Source: an uncultured Atopobium sp. (GTDB lineage Bacteria > Actinomycetota > Coriobacteriia > Coriobacteriales > Atopobiaceae). Taken from it: a stretch of 64,000 bases of DNA. The notes under the pieces are model-generated. The model saw only the letters and a program-made list of their open reading frames with translations, was not told where the DNA came from and ran no database searches. Made by a program: the position numbers and the translations under genes. Below, in pieces: positions 17,640 through 25,211 of this stretch. Numbering within the stretch: position 1 is the first letter of the stretch; the number at the start of each line of letters is the position of its first letter. Location of the stretch: positions 1-64,000 of the forward strand of contig CALIZS010000005.1 in NCBI GenBank assembly GCA_938028565.1, read 5' to 3'.

Positions 17640-18764
17640 ATGGCAGATTTACAGGCAGCAGCAAAGCGCGTTGCGCGCTTTCGCGAGGTAATGGCTCAGA
17701 GGGGTTACGACGCTGTTGTTCTACGTCACAACCCAGACCTTCGTTGGTTGACTGACGCTGAGCGTACCTTTGACTTTGAGCAGGCACATACTGCATTTAT
17801 TACGCAGGATGAGCTCTTCATGCACACTGACTCTCGTTACTACAACACATTCCTGGAGCGCCTTGGTGCTGATTCTCCATGGAAGTTTGACCAGGAAGTC
17901 ACTACTCCTACCGAGTGGGTTGCCGCTCATATTGCTGAGGCTCGTGCTCGCGTAGTTGCTATTGAGGACACCGTTGATCTTGCGTTCTTTGATGGTCTTG
18001 AGCAGGCATTGCGTGATCGTTCTGTTGCTGCTTTGCTTCCACGCATGCATGGTGATATTGCTGAGCTGCGTATTGTTAAAGACCCAGCTGAGATTGAGCT
18101 TATGAAGCACGCTCAGTCAATTACTGACAAGGCGTTCCTCCACATCTGCGAGTACATTAAGCCAGGTCTCACTGAGCAGCAAATCCGCGCAGAGCTTGAG
18201 AACTACATGCTCTCCAACGGTGCCGATGCTCTCTCCTTCGACTCTATTATTGCTTCTGGTCCTAATGGTGCTAATCCTCACGCACAGCCAGGTGAGCGCG
18301 TAGTTCAGACAGGCGACATGATTGTTATGGACTATGGCGCAGGTTATCTGGATTACCACTCAGATATGACCCGTACTGTTGTTGTTGGCGCACCTTCCGA
18401 GGAGCAGCAGCACGTCTTTGACGTTGTCCGCAAGGCAAATGAAACTTGCGCAGCAGCTATTCATGCAGGTGTAACTGGTTCTGATATTCATAACCTTGCA
18501 GTTAAGGTTATCTCTGAGGCTGGCTACGGTGAGTACTTTGGCCACGGCCTTGGCCACGGTGTTGGCGTTGAGATTCACGAGCGTCCATTCTTCAACCCTC
18601 GCTGGAACAAGGTTATTGCAGCAGGTTCTGTTGTTACCGATGAGCCTGGCATTTACCTGCCTGGTAAGTTTGGTATTCGCCTTGAGGACTTTGGCGTTGT
18701 TACTGAGGACGGCTACGATGTCTTTACTCAGTCCACACACGACCTTGTGTCTGTTGGCTGCTAA
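17640..18764 (+). CDS. M24 family Xaa-Pro aminopeptidase
   Basis: Dinuclear metallopeptidase expected to remove N-terminal residues before proline in the cytoplasm. 374 residues with a creatinase-like N-domain and a pita-bread C-domain. Metal ligands: Asp231 (VMDYGAG), Asp242 (SDMTRT), His in GHGLGHGVG, Glu in TDEPG, Glu in IRLEDFG. The start at 17640 follows GAAGGG; the open frame reaches further upstream without a ribosome site. In related genomes this gene commonly sits next to efp; here a PTS operon lies between them. It ends at a strong terminator. Confidence 0.92.
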   Translation: MADLQAAAKRVARFREVMAQRGYDAVVLRHNPDLRWLTDAERTFDFEQAHTAFITQDELFMHTDSRYYNTFLERLGADSPWKFDQEVTTPTEWVAAHIAEARARVVAIEDTVDLAFFDGLEQALRDRSVAALLPRMHGDIAELRIVKDPAEIELMKHAQSITDKAFLHICEYIKPGLTEQQIRAELENYMLSNGADALSFDSIIASGPNGANPHAQPGERVVQTGDMIVMDYGAGYLDYHSDMTRTVVVGAPSEEQQHVFDVVRKANETCAAAIHAGVTGSDIHNLAVKVISEAGYGEYFGHGLGHGVGVEIHERPFFNPRWNKVIAAGSVVTDEPGIYLPGKFGIRLEDFGVVTEDGYDVFTQSTHDLVSVGC

Positions 18765-18792
18765 GCAATAACCTACTCACATGAGAATTTTT

Positions 18793-18826
18793 ACGGCCAG
18801 AAGCTTTTGCTTCTGGTCGTTTTTTG
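18793..18826 (+). terminator. intrinsic terminator after the M24 peptidase gene
   Basis: ACGGCCAGAAGC (18793-18804) pairs with GCTTCTGGTCGT (18809-18820) around TTTT with one G-U pair, followed by six T. Confidence 0.9.
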
Positions 18827-18844
18827 TGCTTCCTAAAATCTTTT

Positions 18845-18864
18845 GGCGAGAAGATCTTCTCGCC
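18845..18864. repeat. perfect 20-bp palindrome made of two inverted recurrent octamers
   Basis: GGCGAGAAGATCTTCTCGCC is a perfect palindrome containing GGCGAGAA and its complement. It lies in the gap just after the peptidase terminator and has no T run of its own. Same octamer as in 31 other places in the window. Confidence 0.85.
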
Positions 18865-19017
18865 CTAAAAGAACTGCTGGCAAATAAAAATAAAAAGAAT
18901 TGGATTAATGAAGGCACGCCTCAGACATATGTAATAAAATCAGAAAAGTAATTGTTATTTTCATTGTTATGTTTACAGTTTTATTTGTTTTATTAGGCGG
19001 AGAAGAAGGAGGTAGAA

Positions 19018-20019
19018 GTGGTTAGTATCGTTCTAGCCAGCCATGGCAAATTTGCCGAGGGTATTAAAGATTCTGGCAGCATGATTTTTGGACCACAGGA
19101 AGGCGTTGTAGCTGTAACGCTTACTCCTGATATGGGCCCAGATGACCTGCATCAGAAGATTCTCGACGCAATTGCCACGCTTGAAGATCAAGAGCACGTT
19201 TTGTTCTTGGTTGATCTATGGGGTGGCACCCCCTTTAACCAGATTTCTCGTGTTCTTGAGGAAGAGGGTAAAGAGGATTGGGTTGCCGTTACTGGACTTA
19301 ACCTCCCAATGCTTATTGCGGCATATGGTTCTCGCCTTGGTGTCGATACCGCCGCCGAGGTAGCAAAAGAGATTTACTCTGAAGCTCGTATGGGCGTGAA
19401 GATTAAGCCAGAAGAGCTTGAGCCACAAGAGGCAACACCTACTGATGTTCCTGCCGCTCCTGCAGCACCTCAGGGAGCAATTCCTGCAGGTACCGTTATT
19501 GGCGACGGCAAGCTCAAGATTGTGCTTGCACGTATTGACACCCGTCTTCTGCATGGTCAGGTTGCAACTACGTGGACAAAGATGACCAAGCCAGACCGCA
19601 TTATTGTCTGCTCTGATGGTGTTGCTCAAGATGAGCTTCGCAAGACCATGATTGTTCAGGCAGCTCCTCCAGGAGTACATGTTCACGTTGTTCCTATTAA
19701 GAAGATTATTGAGATAGCTCATGACACTCGTTTTGGTAACACCAAGGCAATGCTTCTGTTTGAGACTCCTCAGGACATGCTCCGTGCTCTGGAGGGTGGC
19801 GTTGAAATTGAGGAAGCAAATCTTGGTTCTATTGCTCACTCTGTTGGTAAGGTTGTTGTTACCAGCGCAGTTGCAATGGATGAGGATGACGTGAAGACTC
19901 TTGAGGCCATTCGTGACCATGGCACCAAGTTTGATGTGCGTAAGGTTCCTGCTGACAGCGCAGAGAACTTTGAAGCAATGTTAAAGAAAGCCAAGTCCGA
20001 GCTTGTTGCTCGTAAGTAA
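19018..20019 (+). CDS. manX: PTS mannose-family IIAB component
   Basis: Cytoplasmic phosphocarrier of a mannose/fructose/sorbose-family PTS. IIA domain: VLASHGKFAEG with phospho-His9 and FLVDLWGGTPFNQ. An Ala/Pro-rich linker spans about 142-160. IIB domain: LARIDTRLLHGQV with phospho-His179. 333 residues, a fused IIAB as in E. coli ManX. GTG start after AAGGAGG. Upstream lies a direct repeat ATTGTTAT at 18951 and 18963 and a TAAAAT at 18935; no catabolite-responsive element or sigma-54 promoter was recognised. Sugar specificity cannot be read from sequence. Confidence 0.93.
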   Translation: MVSIVLASHGKFAEGIKDSGSMIFGPQEGVVAVTLTPDMGPDDLHQKILDAIATLEDQEHVLFLVDLWGGTPFNQISRVLEEEGKEDWVAVTGLNLPMLIAAYGSRLGVDTAAEVAKEIYSEARMGVKIKPEELEPQEATPTDVPAAPAAPQGAIPAGTVIGDGKLKIVLARIDTRLLHGQVATTWTKMTKPDRIIVCSDGVAQDELRKTMIVQAAPPGVHVHVVPIKKIIEIAHDTRFGNTKAMLLFETPQDMLRALEGGVEIEEANLGSIAHSVGKVVVTSAVAMDEDDVKTLEAIRDHGTKFDVRKVPADSAENFEAMLKKAKSELVARK

Positions 20020-20035
20020 CTAGAAGGAGGTAGAA

Positions 20036-20851
20036 ATGACGCCTATCACTATATTGCTTGTCGTATTCGTTGCTCTGCTCGCTGGCATGGAAGGTGTCCT
20101 TGACCAGTGGGAGTTCCACCAGCCCCTGGTTGCTTGCTCATTGATTGGCCTGGTAACTGGCCACCCTGCTGAGGGAATTATCCTCGGAGGCTCGCTTCAG
20201 ATGATCGCTCTTGGTTGGGCAAACATTGGTGCTGCAATTGCTCCAGACGCTGCTCTGGCTTCTGTTGCATCCGCAATTATCATGGTTTTGGCACTGAATG
20301 GTGGAGATACTGACACCACTGCTGCTATCAACACTTCTATTGCACTTGCAATTCCTCTGTCCGTTGCTGGCCTGTTCCTTACCATGATTGCTCGTACCAT
20401 TGCAACTGGTATTGTTCATGCTATGGATGCAGCTGCCGAGAAGGGCGATTTTGCTGCAATTGAGCGTTGGCAGGTTGTAGCTATCTTTTTGCAGGGTGCA
20501 CGTATTGCCGTTCCTGCAGCTGCCCTTTGCTTTGTTGACCCAGCTATTGTTACTGACGCTCTGAACGCAATGCCTAAGTGGCTCACTGGCGGTATGGCAG
20601 TTGGCGGCGGCATGGTTGCTGCTGTTGGTTATGCAATGGTTATCAACATGATGGCTACTCGTGAGGTTTGGCCATTCTTTGCACTTGGCTTTGTCTTTGC
20701 AGCTATTAACCAGCTTACCCTTATTGCTCTTGGTGTCATCGGTGTCTGCCTTGCTATTCTCTACATTGGTCTTAAGGACCTTGCTAAACAGGGCGGCGGC
20801 TCAGGTGGTGGATCGGGCGATCCACTTGGCGACATCATTGATAACTACTAA
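20036..20851 (+). CDS. manY: PTS mannose-family IIC component
   Basis: Membrane channel subunit of the PTS, 271 residues with about seven or more hydrophobic segments. PLVACSLIGLVTGHPAEGIILGGSLQMIALGWANIGAAIAPDAALASV is typical of ManY. It ends with a Gly/Ser-rich tail (GGGSGGGSGDPLGD). AGAAGGAGGTAGAA precedes the ATG, 16 bases after manX. It forms the membrane complex with the IID protein encoded next. Confidence 0.93.
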   Translation: MTPITILLVVFVALLAGMEGVLDQWEFHQPLVACSLIGLVTGHPAEGIILGGSLQMIALGWANIGAAIAPDAALASVASAIIMVLALNGGDTDTTAAINTSIALAIPLSVAGLFLTMIARTIATGIVHAMDAAAEKGDFAAIERWQVVAIFLQGARIAVPAAALCFVDPAIVTDALNAMPKWLTGGMAVGGGMVAAVGYAMVINMMATREVWPFFALGFVFAAINQLTLIALGVIGVCLAILYIGLKDLAKQGGGSGGGSGDPLGDIIDNY

Positions 20852-20872
20852 TTCTGAAGGAGTGTGATAACA

Positions 20873-21790
20873 ATGGAGAATAAGATTCAGCTTTCTAAGA
20901 AAGACCGTATGTCTGTTGCTCTTCGTCACCAGTTCCTTCAGGGTTCTTGGAACTACGAGCGTATGCAGAACGGTGGTTGGGCGTTCTCAATGATTCCAGC
21001 CATCAAGAAGCTTTATCCAAACAAAGAAGATCAGGTAGCCGCTCTTAAGCGTCACCTTGAGTTCTACAATACTCACCCTTACGTTTCTGCACCAGTCATG
21101 GGCGTAACCCTTGCACTGGAGGAGGGTCGCGCTAACGGTGAGCCTATTGATGACGTTGCAATTCAGGGTGTCAAGGTAGGTATGATGGGTCCTCTGGCCG
21201 GTGTTGGTGATCCAGTCTTCTGGTTTACCGTCCGTCCAATTCTTGGAGCACTTGGTGCATCTATTGCTCTTGGTGGCTCCGCTCTTGGCCCCATTCTCTT
21301 CTTTGTTCTGTGGAACGTCATCCGTCTTATCTTCCTGTGGTACACCCAGGAGTTTGGTTATAAGGCAGGTGCTTCAATTTCTTCCGATCTTTCTGGTGGC
21401 ATGCTAGGCAAGATTACTGAGGGTGCTTCTATTCTTGGTATGTTTATCATTGGCGCCCTGGTACAGCGTTGGGTTTCAATTTCATTCACCCCTGTGGTTT
21501 CAACCATTCCACAGCAGGCAGGCGCCTACATTGACTGGACAACCCTTCCTTCAGGAGTAGAGGGAATGCATCAAGCACTGAAGCTTTACGCTGCTCTTGG
21601 ACCAAACGGTCTTGATCCAGTGAAGGTAACTACCCTTCAGTCCAACCTTGACTCGCTTATTCCTGGACTTGCCGCTGTCGGCCTGACGCTGCTCTGCTGC
21701 TCACTGCTTAAGAAGAAGGTCTCTCCAATTGTCATCATCTTGGCTCTCTTTGCCGTTGGTATTGTTGGACGACTTCTTGGCTTTATGTAA
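20873..21790 (+). CDS. manZ: PTS mannose-family IID component
   Basis: Second membrane subunit, 305 residues. Family features: RHQFLQGSWNYERMQNGGW at the N-terminus, FYNTHPYVSAPVMGVTLALEE, VGMMGPLAGVGDPVFWFTVRP, and C-terminal membrane segments ending GIVGRLLGFM. The ATG at 20873 has GAAGGAG upstream; a GTG at 20864 is the alternative. Followed by a terminator-like hairpin that also holds the manO promoter element. Confidence 0.93.
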   Translation: MENKIQLSKKDRMSVALRHQFLQGSWNYERMQNGGWAFSMIPAIKKLYPNKEDQVAALKRHLEFYNTHPYVSAPVMGVTLALEEGRANGEPIDDVAIQGVKVGMMGPLAGVGDPVFWFTVRPILGALGASIALGGSALGPILFFVLWNVIRLIFLWYTQEFGYKAGASISSDLSGGMLGKITEGASILGMFIIGALVQRWVSISFTPVVSTIPQQAGAYIDWTTLPSGVEGMHQALKLYAALGPNGLDPVKVTTLQSNLDSLIPGLAAVGLTLLCCSLLKKKVSPIVIILALFAVGIVGRLLGFM

Positions 21791-21818
21791 TGAGTAAAAG
21801 TACGCACTAGTACTCAAA

Positions 21819-21848
21819 GTCACACGAATATGGGTCGCGCTCTATAAT
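21819..21848 (+). promoter_or_regulatory. candidate manO promoter
   Basis: GTCACA (21819-21824), 18-base spacer, consensus TATAAT (21843-21848). The -10 box lies in the loop of the hairpin closing the manXYZ transcript; initiation would begin within its right arm. Confidence 0.45.
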
Positions 21849-21866
21849 GGGTGCGACCCATTTTTG
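21830..21866 (+). terminator. terminator-like hairpin after manZ, with a -10 box in its loop
   Basis: ATGGGTCGC (21830-21838) pairs with GCGACCCAT (21853-21861), 14-base loop, then TTTTT. The loop contains a perfect TATAAT at 21843-21848. Confidence 0.65.
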
Positions 21867-21876
21867 AAAGGATTGT

Positions 21877-22284
21877 ATGGCTCAGTCTCAGAACAGCACA
21901 GTTGATTTCACCGCAAAGGCAACGTCATTCCATGGGCTTGCTACGTATGGCGATATCCTTATTGGCAATAAGGCCTTTGAGTTCTACAACCAAAAAAATC
22001 CTGAAGATTACATTCAGATTCCCTGGGACCAGATAGACCATGTGGCAGCTTCGGTTATGGGACGCACCAAAAGCATTTCTCGCTTTGCTATTTTTACTAA
22101 AAGCAATGGTAACTACTCGTTTTCTACGCGAGACAATAAAGCAACACTGCGGGCAATTCGCGCCTATATAGGGGAGGAGAAACTCGTGCGTTCTCCAAAC
22201 TTCTGGTTTGTCTTTAAGCACGGACTTATGGCAATTCCACAGCTCCCTCGCCTTATTAAAGAGAGTTTTATTAAAAAGAAGTAA
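21877..22284 (+). CDS. manO: DUF956 family protein (ManO), mannose PTS associated
   Basis: 135-residue cytoplasmic protein matching the DUF956/ManO family that accompanies mannose-family PTS operons in Gram-positives. Typical features are GDILIGNKAFEFYNQKNPEDYIQIPWDQIDHVAASV, RFAIFTKSNGNYSFSTRDNKATLRAIR, and a basic C-terminus. A regulatory or stabilising role for the PTS has been proposed, without an established mechanism. AAAGGATT precedes the ATG. It probably has its own promoter in addition to read-through from manXYZ. Confidence 0.88.
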   Translation: MAQSQNSTVDFTAKATSFHGLATYGDILIGNKAFEFYNQKNPEDYIQIPWDQIDHVAASVMGRTKSISRFAIFTKSNGNYSFSTRDNKATLRAIRAYIGEEKLVRSPNFWFVFKHGLMAIPQLPRLIKESFIKKK

Positions 22285-22420
22285 GCAAATTTTGCATTTT
22301 CACAAGAGCCGCCAGCACGGAAGGCGTGAAACTGATAAAATCCAACATGCATATACGTGTCGCGGGTAGTTTGAAAATTCACGTTCTTCTCGCGACTTTA
22401 TCGAGTGAAAAGAGTTAGAC

Positions 22421-22984
22421 GTGGCAACTATCAGCACCGCAGATTTTAAGAACGGCCTTGGCCTTAAGATTAACGATAAGTACTACACCATCGTTGAGTT
22501 CCAGCACGTAAAGCCAGGTAAGGGCGGCGCTTTTGTCCGCTATAAGATTCGTGACCTTCGTTCTGGCCGCGTTATTGATCAGACCTGCAACGCTGGTACC
22601 AAGTTTGAGAACGTTCTTCTGCTCACCAAAGAGATGCAGTACCTCTACAACGACGGTGAGTCCTTCTACTTCATGGACAACGAGACTTACGATCAGGTAG
22701 CTGTTCCTGCTGATTTCATTGGCGAGAAGAGCGTCTGGTTCAAGGAGAACGATAACGCACAGCTTCTCTATGCAGACACTGAGCTTCTTGGTGTTGAGCC
22801 TCCAATGTTCATTGAGGCAGAGATCACTGAGACTGACCCAGGCTTCAAGGGTGACACCGTTCAGGGCGGCACCAAACCAGCAACTATTGAGACTGGCGCC
22901 ACGCTTCAGGTTCCAATGTATCTGAACCAGGGTGAGCGCATTAAGGTTGACACCCGCGACGGCAAGTTTGTTTCTCGCGTTTAA
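22421..22984 (+). CDS. efp: translation elongation factor P
   Basis: Relieves ribosome stalling at polyproline. 187 residues, three OB-like domains. The tip of domain I reads HVKPGKGGAFVR with Lys34 at the usual modification position. GTG start fixed by the conserved N-terminus MATISTADFKNGL; only a weak AAAGAG precedes it. No modification gene (epmA/B, ymfI) is in the window. Gap 22285-22420 contains a TAAAAT (22336-22341) and nothing else clear. Confidence 0.95.
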   Translation: MATISTADFKNGLGLKINDKYYTIVEFQHVKPGKGGAFVRYKIRDLRSGRVIDQTCNAGTKFENVLLLTKEMQYLYNDGESFYFMDNETYDQVAVPADFIGEKSVWFKENDNAQLLYADTELLGVEPPMFIEAEITETDPGFKGDTVQGGTKPATIETGATLQVPMYLNQGERIKVDTRDGKFVSRV

Positions 22985-23066
22985 TGCATATACTTTGGGT
23001 GTATAAGCGCCCAACAGGTATTGAGTAATTATTTCAAAGACAGTTTGTCTTTTTTAGGGGGTAGAC

Positions 23067-23432
23067 ATGGCTGAAACAGAGCTTCGTATAGCAGGCATCG
23101 GCATCTCAAAAGATGTAATTTCAACGGTTGTCTCCGGCGCAGCTGGAAGTGTTGAAGGTGTTGCCTCCGTTGGCGGAAACGATACACTGACATCCAACCT
23201 TATTAACGTCTTTACCAGCAGAAGCCTTGCACCAGAGAAGGCTGTTGAGGCGGGCGTAGAGAACGGCCAGCTTCATCTTGGAGTTCACCTCACCGTTTTC
23301 TATGGCTATCCTTTCACAAAGCTTGCTTCTGAGGTAAGACTTGCTGTTGCAACTGCCGTAAATGAGCAGATTGGCGTCAGCATTGCTTCCGTTGATGTTT
23401 ACATTGACAGCCTTGTTTTTCCTAAGGAGTAG
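23067..23432 (+). CDS. Asp23/Gls24 family envelope stress protein
   Basis: 121-residue member of the Asp23/Gls24 family (GISKDVISTVVSGAAGSVEGV, LHLGVHLTVFYGYPFTKLASEVR, ASVDVYIDSLVF). Relatives are abundant membrane-associated proteins tied to cell-envelope and alkaline stress. AGGGGGTAGAC precedes the ATG. The gene sits between efp and nusB, a usual place, and nusB follows after 2 bases. Confidence 0.88.
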   Translation: MAETELRIAGIGISKDVISTVVSGAAGSVEGVASVGGNDTLTSNLINVFTSRSLAPEKAVEAGVENGQLHLGVHLTVFYGYPFTKLASEVRLAVATAVNEQIGVSIASVDVYIDSLVFPKE

Positions 23433-23434
23433 GC

Positions 23435-23938
23435 TTGAGCGTTAAGTTTTTTGGACGTACCCGCGCCCGTAGCCAAGCACTACAGCTTTTGTTCCAGGCT
23501 GAAGCCACTAATCGCAGCGTTCTTGAGGTCCTCGACGGAGACTATACGCTCTCCGAGGGACCTCTTGACGAGTATGCGCAGTCACTGGCAGTAGGAGCAG
23601 ATGGCATCAGAGATGATCTTGATGACATCATTGCTGCTTACTCAAAAGACTGGGCAATTGATCGCATGCCTTCTGTTGACCGCAATCTTCTAAGAATTTC
23701 TCTCTACGAGATTCTGGAGGTTCCAGAGGTTGACGTTGCTGTTGCTATTAACGAGGTAGTTGACCTTGCTCGCGCCTACTGTGGTGACGATTCCCCTCGT
23801 TTTATTAACGGTGTTCTCGGCCGTATTGTTGACGATGTTGAGGCTGGAGAAGACATTTATTCTCTGTGTCATAAGCAGTCTGCTGAGCAGGACAATTCTG
23901 AAGAAGAGCCAGTAAGCTCTGTGGAAGATGCAGAGTAG
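23435..23938 (+). CDS. nusB: transcription antitermination protein NusB
   Basis: Binds boxA RNA with NusE to support rRNA antitermination. 167 residues: TRARSQALQLLFQAE at the N-terminus, DWAIDRMPSVDRNLLRISLYEIL and VAINEVVDLARAYCGDDSPRFINGVLGRI in the core, followed by an acidic tail of about 30 residues that is longer than usual. TTG start two bases after the Asp23 gene stop, with AAGGAG before it. The TTG is inferred from the N-terminal homology. Confidence 0.93.
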   Translation: MSVKFFGRTRARSQALQLLFQAEATNRSVLEVLDGDYTLSEGPLDEYAQSLAVGADGIRDDLDDIIAAYSKDWAIDRMPSVDRNLLRISLYEILEVPEVDVAVAINEVVDLARAYCGDDSPRFINGVLGRIVDDVEAGEDIYSLCHKQSAEQDNSEEEPVSSVEDAE

Positions 23939-23940
23939 CC

Positions 23941-24288
23941 ATGGCAAAAATCGATACGTCTGAATATCAGAGCTTTGACCAGATAACCGCAAGACTTGAT
24001 TCGATTGTTGATCAAGTTCGCGATAAGAACGTCTCGCTTGAGCATTCTCTTGACCTCTTTGACGAGGCAATTGCTCTAGGCTCAAAGGCTGTCAACATGG
24101 TTGACACCACAGAGTTTACGCCAGAAGAGGAAGAACGTCTGGTTCAGGCTCAGGCAGCAGGGGATGCAACTGACGTAACCGGCTCAGCAGCTACCACTGA
24201 TGAGCGGGCTTCTTCTGAGCAGGTTGAGGTTTCAGCTGCAGATGAAACGTCGTCTGATGACGTGGTTTCAGAAAGCGATGAGCACTAG
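23941..24288 (+). CDS. xseB: exodeoxyribonuclease VII small subunit with acidic tail
   Basis: Small subunit of exonuclease VII. The core (FDQITARLDSIVDQVRDKNVSLEHSLDLFDEAIALGSKAVNMV, about residues 12-55) matches XseB, normally 70-85 residues long. Here about 55 further residues are rich in Asp, Glu, Ser and Thr. The large subunit gene xseA, often adjacent, is not in this window. ATG two bases after nusB; the last base of its stop begins the tlyA GTG. Confidence 0.85.
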   Translation: MAKIDTSEYQSFDQITARLDSIVDQVRDKNVSLEHSLDLFDEAIALGSKAVNMVDTTEFTPEEEERLVQAQAAGDATDVTGSAATTDERASSEQVEVSAADETSSDDVVSESDEH

Positions 24289-25094
24289 TGGCTCAACGCA
24301 TTTCTCGCCAAAGGCTCGATAAAGAGCTGGTTAGGCAAGGATTTTTCAAGGACACTCAAGCTGCATTACGCGCAATTCTTGCGGGTTATGTTTCTACGAG
24401 CGACAGAAGATTAACTTCAGCGGGAGAGCTTGTTCCTGAGGGATTATTTCTGCACGTAAAAGGTGCTATTCCATACGTGAGCCGAGGCGGACTTAAGCTC
24501 GAGCGTGCCTTTGAAGTTTTTGATTTTACGGTTCAACAGAAAAAATGTTTAGATATTGGCTGTTCAACTGGTGGTTTTACCGATTGCCTGCTTCAACATG
24601 GAGCTGCTTCGGTTACCTCGGTTGATGTTGGCTATGCGCAGTTTGATTGGTCGTTGAGAAACGACAATAGGGTTGAACTGCTCGAACGTACAAATATTAC
24701 GTCCCTGCCAGAAATGGGTTACTCGCACGTTTTTGATGTTGCTGTGTGTGACGTATCGTTTACGTCAATCTTGTCAATTCTTCCTTCTGTTTTAGATGTT
24801 CTAGCTCCTGAAGGAGCCTTTGTTACGCTGGTCAAACCGCAGTTTGAAGCTAAGAGGGAAGAAGTGGGCGAGGGCGGTATTGTGACTGATGCCTCCGTGC
24901 GCCTGCAAACGCTGCAAAAGGTTTCCGATGCGTTTAAGAAAGCTCATATGGGTCCTTTGGGCGCGTGTGAAAGTCCTATTCACGGCGCAAAGGGCAACGT
25001 GGAATATTTACTGTTTGGACAGCTTGGAGCAGGTTTGTATGATTTAGATCTTGCTTCAGTGGTATCGAGTCATTTTGTAGAAATAGTGAAATAG
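24288..25094 (+). CDS. tlyA: TlyA family rRNA 2'-O-methyltransferase
   Basis: S4 RNA-binding domain (RLDKELVRQGFFKDTQAALRAILAGYV) followed by a Rossmann methyltransferase with SAM motif LDIGCSTGGFTDCLLQHGA, Lys in RGGLKLERA, DVSFTS, VKPQFEAKREEVGEGGI and GNVEYLL. 268 residues, the usual length. TlyA enzymes methylate cytidines in 16S and/or 23S rRNA and affect capreomycin sensitivity. GTG start overlaps the xseB stop by one base. Its stop codon lies inside the LexA-like box. Confidence 0.92.
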   Translation: MAQRISRQRLDKELVRQGFFKDTQAALRAILAGYVSTSDRRLTSAGELVPEGLFLHVKGAIPYVSRGGLKLERAFEVFDFTVQQKKCLDIGCSTGGFTDCLLQHGAASVTSVDVGYAQFDWSLRNDNRVELLERTNITSLPEMGYSHVFDVAVCDVSFTSILSILPSVLDVLAPEGAFVTLVKPQFEAKREEVGEGGIVTDASVRLQTLQKVSDAFKKAHMGPLGACESPIHGAKGNVEYLLFGQLGAGLYDLDLASVVSSHFVEIVK

Positions 25095-25109
25095 AACGAA
25101 TGTTCTATT
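25090..25109. promoter_or_regulatory. LexA/SOS-box-like operator upstream of nadK-recN
   Basis: AATAGAAC-GAAT-GTTCTATT: 8-bp perfect dyad with core GAAC-N4-GTTC (25094-25105), the Gram-positive LexA core. A -10-like TATAGT lies at 25123-25128 and TATACT at 25137-25142. It overlaps the tlyA stop. recN, a classic SOS gene, is second in the operon. Confidence 0.65.
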
Positions 25110-25211
25110 TTGTAGTATTGTTTATAGTTTTTTAGGTATACTAAGTACATCGAATCAGACGCTTTAACTGTTTCAGTTGTGCAATCAAGCAAAATCGGGA
25201 GAGTGGTTTGC

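Noticed and set aside
18900..19017. Sigma-54 (-24/-12) promoter for the mannose PTS as in Firmicutes levR-type operons
   Set aside because: No TGGCAC-N5-TTGC match and no LevR/ManR gene in the window.
19216..19920. 234-codon minus-strand frame over manX
   Set aside because: Shadow of the IIAB gene; Asn/Cys-rich product with no recognisable domain.
22415..23014. Long open frame opposite efp (199 codons)
   Set aside because: Exact antisense of a conserved gene, no ribosome site, low-complexity composition typical of complement-frame shadows.
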